Source: Streptomyces sp. 2131.1 (GTDB lineage Bacteria; Actinomycetota; Actinomycetes; Streptomycetales; Streptomycetaceae). Taken from it: DNA of 64,000 nucleotides. Position 1 is the stretch's first letter; each line of letters begins with the position of its first letter. This document shows, one piece after another, positions 56,386-64,000 of this stretch. The notes below the pieces were generated by a model. It did not search any database. It worked only from the letters and a program-made list of their open reading frames with translations, and had not been told where the DNA came from. The stretch lies in the NCBI RefSeq assembly GCF_900105515.1, contig NZ_FNSY01000001.1, positions 1,240,001 to 1,304,000 of the forward strand, in the 5' to 3' direction. The position numbers were made by a program, and so were the translations under genes.

Positions 56386-57077
56386 GAACGGCCGAAGTAC
56401 GCGGTCAGGGTGGTGCCGGCCAGGTCGCGCATGTCCCGCGCCAGATGGGCCTGGTCGGCGCAGCCCGCCTCGATTGCCGCGTCGGCGTACGGCAGCCCCG
56501 AGCGTACGAGGGCCAGGGCCCGCTGGAGGCGCAGCACCCGGGCAAGGGTCTTGGGCCCGTAGCCGAAGGCGTTCAGGGAGCGGCGGTGCAGCTGGCGGGG
56601 GCCGAGCCCGGCGCTCCGGGCCGCCTCCGCGACGCCGGCGCCCGCCTCCAGCCGCGCGGCGACCGCGCGCATCACCGGGTCCGGGGGCTCGGTGCGGGCC
56701 GCCCGGTCCAGGGCGATGTCCTCCAGGGCCGCGGCCGGGTCGGCCGCTTCGGCGACGCGTTCGGTGAGGCGGCGGACCCGGGCGCCGGGCCACAGCGCGG
56801 CGAGCGGCACCCGGAGATCGCGCAGTTCGTGGGCGGGCACGCCCAGCAGGGCGGGGGCGGCGCCCGGGGCGAAGCGGATTCCGGCCCAGCTGCCGCCGGC
56901 GCCGGTGGCGGGCGCGGTGCGGGTGTCCGGCCCGGCGACGAGGAGGCGCTCACCGCTCCAGAGCAGGTCCATGCAGCCGTCGGGCAGCACCGGATGGGCC
57001 GTGCCCGGCTCCGAGGTCAGGGTCCACACCCGTGCGCCGTCCAGTGCCGACGCGCGCTCTTCGTAGCTGTCGCCCAT
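56382..57077 (-). CDS. AraC family transcriptional regulator
   Basis: A 231-aa regulator from the ATG of [15 protein letters not shown]; a GTG 8 codons upstream is possible, and neither has a good ribosome site. The N-terminal ~130 residues resemble the DUF6597-type sensor ([40 protein letters not shown]). The C-terminal ~95 residues are an AraC domain ([56 protein letters not shown]). The pattern is common in Streptomyces. Target unknown; the neighbouring VOC gene is a candidate. Confidence 0.85.
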   Translation of the reverse strand: MGDSYEERASALDGARVWTLTSEPGTAHPVLPDGCMDLLWSGERLLVAGPDTRTAPATGAGGSWAGIRFAPGAAPALLGVPAHELRDLRVPLAALWPGARVRRLTERVAEAADPAAALEDIALDRAARTEPPDPVMRAVAARLEAGAGVAEAARSAGLGPRQLHRRSLNAFGYGPKTLARVLRLQRALALVRSGLPYADAAIEAGCADQAHLARDMRDLAGTTLTAYFGRS

Positions 57078-57133
57078 GCCACTAGTCTCGTCCACGGACA
57101 CAGCAGCGAACGTAATCGGCTACGGGGGCGGTC

Positions 57134-57478
57134 ATGGCGTCACTGATGGAGTTCACCACGGACAACGGGGCGACGGTGACGGTGGAGGTCGACCGCCACG
57201 CCCCCGGGGCGCAGCTGGTCTCGCGGGACGGGCAGCACGCCCTGGCGCGGGCGGGACGCACCTTCGACAGCGCGCTGGAGGGCATCCGCTCGGCGGCCGA
57301 GTCGGCGCTCGCCGTGTTCCGGGACGGGAGGCTGCAGCCGGACGGGGTGGAGCTGGAGTTCGGCGTGAAGATCACCTCGGAGGCGGGGGCGGTGATCGCC
57401 AAGAGCGCCCTGGAGGGCCATCTGACGGTGAAGCTCTCCTGGTCGCCGGGGTCGCAGAGCCCGGCGACCGCCGACTGA
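57134..57478 (+). CDS. CU044_2847/TCOD1-type small protein
   Basis: A 114-aa protein without signal peptide. Conserved blocks are MEFTTDNGATVTVEVD, FDSALEGIRSAAESALAVFR and PDGVELEFGVKITSEAGAVI, followed by GHLTVKLSWSP. This pattern is that of the CU044_2847 family, also called trypsin-co-occurring domain 1, found near proteases and in actinobacterial conflict loci. Here it stands alone between an AraC gene and a YihY gene, with no trypsin-like neighbour. Function is unknown. Confidence 0.78.
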   Translation: MASLMEFTTDNGATVTVEVDRHAPGAQLVSRDGQHALARAGRTFDSALEGIRSAAESALAVFRDGRLQPDGVELEFGVKITSEAGAVIAKSALEGHLTVKLSWSPGSQSPATAD

Positions 57479-57482
57479 GGGC

Positions 57483-58667
57483 TCACTCGTCGTAGGGGTT
57501 CGCCCGGTCCGCGTCCTTCTCGCGGCCGGGCTTCTGGAGCCGGGACTTCACGTCGTCCGGCGGCAGGAACCGGGACCAGCGCTCGGGGAACTCGGAGGGC
57601 ATGTACGGGCTGTCGCCCTCGTCGCCCTCGTCATCGTCGTCGTCCTCGTCGGCCGGCGGGCCGCCGTGCCAGCTCTCCGCCTGGGTGCGGGCCACGAACT
57701 CGGCGGCCTGGGCGGCGCGCACCCGGTCGTTGGCGGCGCGGGCGGCGGCCGTGGCGACGGAGGGCCAGACCCGGTCGATGGCCGCGTTGACGGCGGCGCC
57801 CACCAGCACGGCGAAGGCGGAGATGCCGATCCACAGCAGCACCGCGATGGGGGCCGCCAGAGATCCGTAGATCGTGGGCCCCTCGACCGTGCTGGTCAGG
57901 TAGATCCGGAGCAGGAAGCTGCCCACCACCCACATCGCCAGCGCCACCAGGGCGCCCGGCATGTCCTCTATCCACGGCGAGCGGACGGGCACGGACACGT
58001 GGTAGAGGGTGGTCAGGAAGGCGACGGAGAGCACGATCACGAGCGGCCAGTACAGGACGCTTATGACCTCGGTGCCCCACGGTATGAGCTCCACGACCCG
58101 GTCGGGCCCGACCACGAGCAGCGGCAGCACCACCGCGCCGAGCAGCAGCGCCACCACGTACAGCAGGAAGGCCAGCATCCGGGTCTTGACTATTCCGCGC
58201 TGGCCGTCGAGCCCGTACATGACGGTGATCGTGTCGATGAATACGTTGACCGCGCGGGAGCCCGACCACAGGGCGATGGCGAAGCCGATGGAGATCACGT
58301 CGGGCCGGGCGCCGGTCGTGACGTCGGCGAGCAGCGGCTTGGCGAAGTCGTTGACGCCGCGTTCCGAGAGCACGGTGTGGGCCGCGCTCAGGATGTTGCG
58401 CTCGATGGAGGCGACCGTGGTGGTGCTCGTCCACTCGTCGACGTAACCGAGCAGGCCGATCAGGCCGAGGAGCAGCGGGGGCAGGGACAGCAGGGTGAAG
58501 AACGCCGCCTCGGCGGCGAGTCCCAGGATGCGGTACTCCATGCACGAGTTGACCGTGTCCTTGAGCAACTGCCAGGCGAGCTGCCGCTTGGAGACGTTGC
58601 GATAGAGCACTCGGGCCCGGTGGAGCCGGCCCGGTGGCCGCTCGGGTGTTTCGTTTGCTGCCTGCAC
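57483..58667 (-). CDS. YihY/BrkB family membrane protein
   Basis: A 394-aa integral membrane protein. GTG start 15 bp from the divergent acyl-CoA dehydrogenase gene. Six or more membrane segments include EAAFFTLLSLPPLLLGLIGL, FLLYVVALLLGAVVLPLLVV, VISVLYWPLVIVLSVAFLTT and AAPIAVLLWIGISAFAVLVG. The N-terminal R-Q-L-A-W-Q-L-L-K-D-T region and the ALWSGSRAV motif match YihY. The C-terminal ~90 residues are cytoplasmic, with an acidic run of Asp/Glu (DEDDDDDEGDEGD). Often annotated ribonuclease BN in error. Physiological role is unclear. Confidence 0.88.
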   Translation of the reverse strand: MQAANETPERPPGRLHRARVLYRNVSKRQLAWQLLKDTVNSCMEYRILGLAAEAAFFTLLSLPPLLLGLIGLLGYVDEWTSTTTVASIERNILSAAHTVLSERGVNDFAKPLLADVTTGARPDVISIGFAIALWSGSRAVNVFIDTITVMYGLDGQRGIVKTRMLAFLLYVVALLLGAVVLPLLVVGPDRVVELIPWGTEVISVLYWPLVIVLSVAFLTTLYHVSVPVRSPWIEDMPGALVALAMWVVGSFLLRIYLTSTVEGPTIYGSLAAPIAVLLWIGISAFAVLVGAAVNAAIDRVWPSVATAAARAANDRVRAAQAAEFVARTQAESWHGGPPADEDDDDDEGDEGDSPYMPSEFPERWSRFLPPDDVKSRLQKPGREKDADRANPYDE

Positions 58668-58684
58668 GTCCTTACCGTATCGGC

Positions 58685-60322
58685 ATGGCAGCCACCACCC
58701 ACACCGTGTCCAACCAGGCCCCTCCCCTGCTCGGCTATGACGTCTTCGGCGCGGACCGGGTGCTCGGCGAAGCCGTGGAACGTCATCTTCCGGCTGAGGT
58801 GCTGGACGAGGCGCGGGACGGGCTCACCGCGCTCGGCAGGTCGGCCGGCTCCGCGCAGGCGGCTTCCTGGGGCACCCTGGCCAACGAGAACCCGCCGAGG
58901 CTGCGCACCCACGACCGCTACGGGCACCGCGTCGACGAGGTGGAGTTCCACCCGGCCTGGCACCGGCTGCTCGGCCACGCCGTCGGCGCCGGACTCACCG
59001 ACGCCTGGGACCGGCCGGGCGGGCACATCCGCCGGGCCGCCGGCTTCCTGGTCTGGACGCAGGCGGAGGCGGGGCACGGCTGCCCGCTCTCGATGACGCA
59101 CGCCGCGGTGCCGGCCCTGCGCGCCGAGCCCGAGGTGGCCGCCGTGTGGGAGCCGCTGCTGACCTCGCGGGTGTACGAGGAGGGGCTGCGGCCGCCCGGG
59201 CGGAAGGCCGGGGTGCTGCTGGGGATGGGCATGACGGAGAAGCAGGGCGGCTCGGACGTGCGGGCGAACACCACGCGCGCCGAGCCGCTGTCCGGCGACG
59301 GCGAGTACGCGCTGACCGGGCACAAGTGGTTCTGCTCGGCACCGATGTCCGACGCCTTCCTGGTCCTCGCGCAGGCCCCCGGCGGGCTCACCTGCTTCCT
59401 GCTGCCCCGGGTGCTGCCGGACGGCAGCCGCAACCCGTTCGCGATCCAGCGGCTCAAGGACAAGCTGGGCAACCGGTCGAACGCCTCGGCGGAGGTCGAG
59501 TTCGACGGGACGTGGGCGCGCCGGATCGGCGAGGAGGGACGCGGTGTCCGCACGATCATGGGCATGGTGGCGGCGACCCGGCTGGACTGCGTGACCGGTT
59601 CGGCGGCGCTGATGCGGCAGGCGGTGGCGCAGGCGGTCCACCACACGACGCACCGGTCCGCGTTCGGCGGCCCGCTCGCGGACAAGCCGCTGATGCGCAA
59701 CGTGCTGGCCGATCTGGCGCTGGAGTCGGAGGCGGCGACCGTGCTGGCGATGAGGCTCGCGGCGGCGTACGACGGCGGGGGCGAGAGCGAGTCGGCGTTC
59801 CTGCGGATCGCGGTGCCGGCGGCGAAGTACTGGGTGACCAAGCGGTGCGCGCCGCTGGTGGGCGAGGCGCTGGAGTGCCTGGGCGGCAACGGCTACGTGG
59901 AGGAGTCGGGGATGCCCCGGCTGCTGCGGGAGGCGCCGCTCAACTCGATCTGGGAGGGCTCCGGGAACGTGCAGGCGCTGGACGTGCTGCGGGTCCTCCA
60001 GCGGGAACCGCTCGCGCTGAACGCGTTCCTCCGGGAGGTCGGCCTGGCCCGGGGCGCCGACCACCGGCTGGACGCGGCGATCAAGGACCTGCTGACGGAG
60101 CTGGCCGATCTGGCGGGGATCGAGGCGCGGGCCCGCCGGGTCGTGGAGCGCGTCGCGCTGGTGCTCCAGGGCTCGCTGCTGGTGCGCTGGGCGCCGGCCG
60201 GGGTGGCCGACGCCTTCTGCGCTTCGCGCCTGGGCGGGGACGGGGGCGCGGCGTTCGGAACCCTGCCGCACACCCTGGATCTGGCGTCGGTCGTGGCCCG
60301 GGCCCGGCCGGTGGATCTCTGA
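58685..60322 (+). CDS. Acyl-CoA dehydrogenase, AidB/isovaleryl-type
   Basis: A 545-aa flavoprotein. The start is the ATG of MAATTHTVSNQAPPLLGYDV; this PPLxGYxxF lead is typical of AidB-like proteins. The FAD/substrate motif is MGMTEKQGGSDVRANTT, the middle has LTGHKWFCSAPMSDAFLVLA, and the C-terminal active region is ALECLGGNGYVEESGMPRLL then NSIWEGSGNVQALDVLR. AidB-like enzymes either oxidise branched acyl-CoA or act in the alkylation response. It is divergent to the YihY gene with almost no gap and ends at a strong terminator. Confidence 0.9.
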   Translation: MAATTHTVSNQAPPLLGYDVFGADRVLGEAVERHLPAEVLDEARDGLTALGRSAGSAQAASWGTLANENPPRLRTHDRYGHRVDEVEFHPAWHRLLGHAVGAGLTDAWDRPGGHIRRAAGFLVWTQAEAGHGCPLSMTHAAVPALRAEPEVAAVWEPLLTSRVYEEGLRPPGRKAGVLLGMGMTEKQGGSDVRANTTRAEPLSGDGEYALTGHKWFCSAPMSDAFLVLAQAPGGLTCFLLPRVLPDGSRNPFAIQRLKDKLGNRSNASAEVEFDGTWARRIGEEGRGVRTIMGMVAATRLDCVTGSAALMRQAVAQAVHHTTHRSAFGGPLADKPLMRNVLADLALESEAATVLAMRLAAAYDGGGESESAFLRIAVPAAKYWVTKRCAPLVGEALECLGGNGYVEESGMPRLLREAPLNSIWEGSGNVQALDVLRVLQREPLALNAFLREVGLARGADHRLDAAIKDLLTELADLAGIEARARRVVERVALVLQGSLLVRWAPAGVADAFCASRLGGDGGAAFGTLPHTLDLASVVARARPVDL

Positions 60323-60334
60323 CCGGGCAGCGAC

Positions 60335-60370
60335 GGGGGGTGGTGCTGCGCCGACACGGCACCACCCCCC
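60335..60370 (+). terminator. Terminator of acyl-CoA dehydrogenase gene
   Basis: Perfect 12-bp stem GGGGGGTGGTGC / GCACCACCCCCC with a 12-nt loop, 12 bp after the stop codon. Confidence 0.8.
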
Positions 60371-60567
60371 ATGCTGTAACCCACCGGACCTGGGGGCCGG
60401 AGCCCCGCGGTGCGGTGTACCGCCACTCTTGTACGGGCCCGGGGCCCTCGCCAGAGTTGCAGAGGGTTGCAACCATTGTGTGGAGTTGCGGTTTCGCGGC
60501 CCGGGGGGCGGCAGGATGGGGCGCGGCCCGCGGAGCGGGCCGGGCACTGGGGTGAGGGGGAACCGGC
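60371..60567 (+). promoter_or_regulatory. Promoter region of GAF regulator with GTTGC repeats
   Basis: Contains AGTTGCAGAGGGTTGCAACC (60455-60474) and a further GAGTTGCGG at 60483-60491. Copies of GTTGC start at 60456, 60466 and 60485, and GGTTGCAACC is itself palindromic. These may be operator half-sites for the downstream regulator (autoregulation). No gene is visible. Confidence 0.4.
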
Positions 60568-61848
60568 GTGGAGACGACTCCGGTGGAGGTGATGCGGCCG
60601 GCCGCCCGGGAGACCGCGCAGGCCAGGCGCCTGGTGCACCGGGTGCGGGAGGCGCGGATGGCGGGCGACCGCATGCCCGCCGCGCCCCGGGCGGAGATCG
60701 GCGCCTCCTGGGACCGGGTGCTGCGCAGCGGCATCGATCCCGAGCAGACGACGCACAGCGCGCTGCTGGAGACGGACGAGATCGAGCACCGGCGCCGCAG
60801 CTCCGCGCTGGGCGAGGTGATGCCGCTGCTGAGCGACGGCCTGACCAACATCGCGGACGCCTCGCAGCAGATCATGGTGGTCACCGACGTCGAGGGCCGG
60901 GTCCTGTGGCGCGAGGGCAACACGGGGGTGCTGCGCCGGGCCGACGGCATCTGCCTCGCGGAGGGCGCGGCCTGGTCCGAGGAGATCACCGGCACCAACG
61001 CGATCGGTACGGCGCTGGCCTCGCGCGCCCCGGTCCAGGTGCACTCGGCGGAGCACTTCGTGCGCACCCTGCACGGCTGGACGTGTGCGGCGGCGCCGGT
61101 CCGCGACCCCCGGGACGGGCGGCTGATGGGGATCGTCGACATCAGCGGTCCCGCGTCCACCTTCCACCCGACGACCCTGGCCCTGGTCCGGTCGGTGGCC
61201 CGGCTCGCGGAGAGCGAGATCCGGGTGAGGCACCTGGAGGCGGTGGACCGGCTGCGTGCGGTGGCCGCTCCGGTACTGGCCCGGCTGGGCGGCCGGGCGG
61301 TGGCGGTGGACGGCCACGGCTGGACGGCGGCGGTGACGGGGATGCCCCCGGTGGACCGGCTGCCGCTGCCGAAGTCGCTGGGGCCCGGCCGGGTGTGGTT
61401 GCCGTCGCTGGGGATGTGCCGGGTGGAGCCGCTGCCGGGCGGCTGGCTGGTGCAGGTGGCGGACGGGACGATGGACAGCCCGCCGCGCCGGGTGGTCCTC
61501 GACCTGAGCCGGCCGCGCTCGCTCGCGGTGAACGTGGTGAGCCCCGTGGGCACCTGGACCCAGCGGCTCTCGCCCCGCCACGCCGAGCTGCTGTACGCGC
61601 TGGCGGTGCACCGGGAGGGGCGTACGGCCTCCGAGCTGGCGCAGGACCTGTTCGGCGACGCGACCAGGACGGTGACGGTCCGGGCCGAGATATCGCGGCT
61701 GCGGCGCCATCTCGCCGAGGTGCTGGCGCACCGCCCGTACCGGTTCGGCGAGGGCGTGGAGGTGGAGGTGCTCCACCCGGAGCACCCGGCCGATCTGCTG
61801 CCGCGTTCGAAGGCGCCGGTGGTCGTGGCGGGGCGCGGGGCCGCCTGA
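60568..61848 (+). CDS. GAF-domain transcriptional regulator (AcoR-like N-terminus)
   Basis: A 426-aa protein with GTG start and GAGGGGG upstream. Residues ~30-225 match the sensory half of AcoR/acetoin-type activators: APRAEIGASWDRVLRSGIDP, then a GAF domain with ITGTNAIGTALASRAPVQVH and HGWTCAAAPVRDP. Unlike true AcoR there is no sigma-54 AAA domain. The C-terminal ~100 residues have a winged-helix-like region (LSPRHAELLYALAVHREGRT, DATRTVTVRAEISRLRRHLA) probably binding DNA. Related Streptomyces proteins often lie near dehydrogenase genes for aldehydes or alcohols. Target unknown. Confidence 0.83.
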   Translation: METTPVEVMRPAARETAQARRLVHRVREARMAGDRMPAAPRAEIGASWDRVLRSGIDPEQTTHSALLETDEIEHRRRSSALGEVMPLLSDGLTNIADASQQIMVVTDVEGRVLWREGNTGVLRRADGICLAEGAAWSEEITGTNAIGTALASRAPVQVHSAEHFVRTLHGWTCAAAPVRDPRDGRLMGIVDISGPASTFHPTTLALVRSVARLAESEIRVRHLEAVDRLRAVAAPVLARLGGRAVAVDGHGWTAAVTGMPPVDRLPLPKSLGPGRVWLPSLGMCRVEPLPGGWLVQVADGTMDSPPRRVVLDLSRPRSLAVNVVSPVGTWTQRLSPRHAELLYALAVHREGRTASELAQDLFGDATRTVTVRAEISRLRRHLAEVLAHRPYRFGEGVEVEVLHPEHPADLLPRSKAPVVVAGRGAA

Positions 61849-61936
61849 GCGACGGGTCTCCGCGCAGGTCCGGGCGGTGAAGGCGGGCGGGGGCCCGGCT
61901 CGGGTGCGGGTGGCGGGGCATGGTTTTCTTGCGGCC

Positions 61937-62545
61937 ATGAGCAACCCCGTACGCCCCACCGGTGCCGCCGTCGACGAGGTGACCATCTGGTCCCTGGAGC
62001 AGACCTCCCCCGAGGATCTGCGGCCGTCCGCCGTGCCGGACGGGGACGTCCGGATCGTGCGGTCCGAGGTGCCGCTGCCCGAGTTCAGCCGGTTCCTGTA
62101 CACGGCGGTCGGCGGTGACATCCGGTGGACGGACCGACTGGGGATGACGTACGCGCAGTGGCAGGAGGCCCTGGACCGGCCGGGCGCGGAGACCTGGGTG
62201 GCGTACGCGAACGGCACCCCTGCCGGCTACATCGAGCTGGACCCGCAGGACGACGGCGTCGTGGAGATCATGTACTTCGGGCTGATCCCCGCCTTCCGCG
62301 GGCGCCGGATCGGCGGGCATCTGCTGTCGTACGGGGCGGCCCGCGCCTGGGACCTGGCCGAGCGGTGGCCGCAGCGGCCGGCGACGAAGCGGGTGTGGCT
62401 GCACACCTGCTCCAAGGACGGCCCGCACGCGATGGACAACTACCTGCGGCGCGGCTTCCGGCTGTTCGACACCCGCACGGAACTGGAGGAGCCGGTGGCG
62501 GCCCCCGGACCCTGGCCCGGCTCGGACCGACAGCCGCTTCCGTAG
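61937..62545 (+). CDS. GNAT family N-acetyltransferase
   Basis: A 202-aa acetyltransferase. The ATG of MSNPVRPTGAAVDEVTIWSL begins the conserved part; an upstream in-frame ATG has no ribosome site. The acetyl-CoA loop is VEIMYFGLIPAFRGRRIGGHLL, with the R/Q-x-x-G-x-G/A pattern seen as RGRRIGG. RRGFRLFDTRTELEE is the usual C-terminal strand. The substrate is not evident. A hairpin terminator follows, so it is probably monocistronic. Confidence 0.85.
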   Translation: MSNPVRPTGAAVDEVTIWSLEQTSPEDLRPSAVPDGDVRIVRSEVPLPEFSRFLYTAVGGDIRWTDRLGMTYAQWQEALDRPGAETWVAYANGTPAGYIELDPQDDGVVEIMYFGLIPAFRGRRIGGHLLSYGAARAWDLAERWPQRPATKRVWLHTCSKDGPHAMDNYLRRGFRLFDTRTELEEPVAAPGPWPGSDRQPLP

Positions 62546-62582
62546 CAAATCCCCTCGCTTGTCCGGTTTTACGCTTCACTCC

Positions 62583-62610
62583 GGCGCCCGTCACCCGCGT
62601 GACGGGCGCC
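62583..62610 (+). terminator. Terminator of GNAT gene
   Basis: Perfect 12-bp stem GGCGCCCGTCAC / GTGACGGGCGCC with a 4-nt loop, 37 bp after the GNAT stop codon. The remainder of the 350-bp gap holds the leader peptide described next. Confidence 0.75.
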
Positions 62611-62694
62611 ACACCGTCTCATGGAACGGGACAGTCTCGTCCACATCATGGATAGTGGTGGACTGCCGCGAGATCCCCATGACACGCTTCCGTC

Positions 62695-62778
62695 ATGTCC
62701 GGAACTGGAATTGCCTTGGTGAGTCGACGCCACGTCGACCTCGGCCGCATGTCCAGCGCCATCTGTCCGGCGGGCTGA
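62695..62778 (+). CDS. Putative leader peptide upstream of sulfite reductase
   Basis: A 27-aa ORF reading MSGTGIALVSRRHVDLGRMS then SAICPAG, ending 117 bp before the reductase start codon. The phrase LVSRRHVDLGRxSSAxC matches the small leader peptides found before sulfur assimilation genes in actinobacteria, usually annotated putative leader peptide. The Cys near the end suggests a translational sensor: stalling or slow decoding when cysteine is short would change expression downstream. No strong Shine-Dalgarno sequence is visible before the ATG. Confidence 0.72.
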   Translation: MSGTGIALVSRRHVDLGRMSSAICPAG

Positions 62779-62895
62779 GAGTCCCAGCACCGCCGCGCCC
62801 CCCCCTTTTCTCCGCGACACCCCTGCGCACCGCCGCGCCTCACGCGAGTGTGCAGTTCAGAGCCGCCCTCCCGCAGTCCCGAAGGACGTACTGTC

Positions 62896-64000
62896 ATGGC
62901 CGCAACCCCGGAAACGCCTGCGCCTGCCGCGCCCCGCCGCAAGGTGGGCCGCCACCGCGGCGAAGGCCAGTGGGCCCTGGGGCACTACACCCCGCTCAAC
63001 GGCAATGAGCAGTTCAAGAAGGACGACGACAGTCTCAACGTGCGGACACGCATTGAGACGATCTACTCCAAGCGCGGATTCGACTCGATCGACCCCAACG
63101 ACCTTCGGGGGCGCATGCGTTGGTGGGGGCTCTACACCCAGCGCAAGGCCGGCATCGACGGCGGCAAGACCGCGGTGCTGGAGCCGGAGGAGCTTGAGGA
63201 CAAGTACTTCATGATGCGGGTCCGCATCGACGGCGGGAAGCTGACCACGCAGCAGCTGCGCGTCATCGGCGAGATCTCCCAGGAGTACGCGCGGGGCAGC
63301 GCGGACATCACCGACCGGCAGAACGTCCAGATGCACTGGATCCGCATCGAGGACGTCCCGGCGATCTGGCAGAAGCTGGAGGCCGTGGGGCTCTCCACGA
63401 CCGAGGCGTGCGGCGACTGCCCCCGTACGATGATCGGCTCCCCGGTGGCGGGCATCGCCGCGGACGAGATCATCGACGGCACACCGGCGCTGGAGGAGAT
63501 CCACGCCCGGTACATCGGCAGCCCCGAATTCTCCAACCTGCCCCGCAAGTTCAAGACCGCTATCTCCGGCTCCCCGGTCCAGGACGTCGTCCACGAGATC
63601 AACGACATCGCCTTCGTGGGCGTCGAACACCCCGAGCACGGGCCGGGCTTCGACCTCTGGGTCGGCGGCGGACTCTCCACCAACCCCCGGCTGGCCGAGC
63701 GCCTCGGCGCCTGGGTGCCGCTGGACGAGGTCGCCGACGTCTGGGCCGGCGTGGTCGGCATCTTCCGCGACTACGGCTACCGGCGGCTGCGCAACCGGGC
63801 CCGGCTGAAGTTCCTGGTCGCCGACTGGGGCATCGCCAAGTTCCGCCAGGTGCTGGAGGACGAGTACCTCAAGCGCCCGCTGCTGGACGGCCCCGCCCCG
63901 GCGGAGCCCAGCAGCCGGTGGCGCGACCACATCGGGGTGCACCAGCAGCAGGACGGCCGCTTCTACGTCGGCTTCGCCCCCCGCGTCGGCCGGGTCGACG
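62896..64000 (+). CDS. Ferredoxin-dependent sulfite/nitrite reductase, 3' truncated
   Basis: The first 368 residues of a siroheme/[4Fe-4S] reductase, cut by the window end. The ATG opens a Lys/Arg-containing lead (APRRKVGRHRGEGQWALGHY). Family motifs are RMRWWGLYTQRK, KYFMMRVRIDGGKLTTQQLR, TDRQNVQMHWIRIEDVP, TEACGDCPRTMIGSPVAG and FDLWVGGGLSTNPRLAERLG. The siroheme-proximal Cys of the C-terminal half lie beyond the window. It reduces sulfite to sulfide (or nitrite to ammonia). The preceding Cys-containing leader peptide argues for sulfite and cysteine synthesis. Confidence 0.92.
   Translation, partial: MAATPETPAPAAPRRKVGRHRGEGQWALGHYTPLNGNEQFKKDDDSLNVRTRIETIYSKRGFDSIDPNDLRGRMRWWGLYTQRKAGIDGGKTAVLEPEELEDKYFMMRVRIDGGKLTTQQLRVIGEISQEYARGSADITDRQNVQMHWIRIEDVPAIWQKLEAVGLSTTEACGDCPRTMIGSPVAGIAADEIIDGTPALEEIHARYIGSPEFSNLPRKFKTAISGSPVQDVVHEINDIAFVGVEHPEHGPGFDLWVGGGLSTNPRLAERLGAWVPLDEVADVWAGVVGIFRDYGYRRLRNRARLKFLVADWGIAKFRQVLEDEYLKRPLLDGPAPAEPSSRWRDHIGVHQQQDGRFYVGFAPRVGRVD

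Noticed and set aside
1..64000. Search for tRNA/rRNA genes, insertion sequences, phage genes and attachment sites
   Set aside because: I found no transposase, integrase or structural RNA signature by reading; this does not exclude small non-coding RNAs.

Overview
The window is a very GC-rich, densely coded stretch of actinobacterial chromosome. GTG starts, overlapping stop/start codons, rodlins and chaplins (aerial-hypha coat proteins), and DUF5949- and TCOD1-type small proteins all point to Streptomyces or a close relative. I saw no insertion sequence, prophage, CRISPR array, tRNA or rRNA.

Layout. (1) 1-808: end of a secreted guanyl-specific RNase followed by a barstar-like inhibitor. (2) 819-9110, minus strand: a secreted M9 collagenase, a GntR/FCD regulator and a complete-looking D-hydroxyproline route (4-hydroxyproline 2-epimerase, three-part D-hydroxyproline dehydrogenase, DapA-family deaminase). 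This suggests collagen breakdown coupled to hydroxyproline use. (3) 9195-18029: pyruvate oxidase, a degenerate PP2C-like protein, a TrmB/LuxR-like regulator, a DUF456 membrane protein, an Ada/AlkA protein with a damaged glycosylase end, RsgA with a putative leader ORF, and a DUF5949 protein. (4) 18167-22436: surface-coat cluster with three rodlins, one short chaplin, one long wall-anchored chaplin and two small unknown proteins. (5) 22531-39004: sialic acid locus with a secreted sialidase, two esterases suited to O-acetyl removal, two lyase-family enzymes, ROK kinase, NanE epimerase, a dipeptide-type ABC importer, an MFS importer and two FCD regulators. Related operator-like sequences lie in its control regions. 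(6) 39046-41031: methyltransferase and thiolase. (7) 41172-53339: two divergent operons that I read as an unusual RiPP (ribosomally made, modified peptide) system. (8) 53299-64000: LysR, hydroxyacyl-CoA dehydrogenase, VOC, AraC, TCOD1, YihY, acyl-CoA dehydrogenase, a GAF regulator, GNAT, and a leader peptide followed by the start of a sulfite/nitrite reductase.

The most unusual part is region 7. The minus operon encodes a 65-aa peptide ending in a single Cys, a SPASM radical SAM enzyme, an EpiD/Dfp-type flavoprotein decarboxylase, an MFS exporter and a B12-type radical SAM enzyme. The plus operon starts with a LuxR-type DNA-binding protein whose C-terminal ~60 residues are a close relative of that peptide (about 28 of 57 positions identical by hand alignment) but lack the terminal Cys. 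It continues with a nucleotide cyclase/AAA protein, a cytoplasmic subtilase, a GAF protein and an ATP-grasp ligase whose C-terminal motif resembles peptide macrocyclases. A regulator fused to a copy of the pathway's own precursor suggests a built-in sensor or decoy. I do not recognise this arrangement from described systems.
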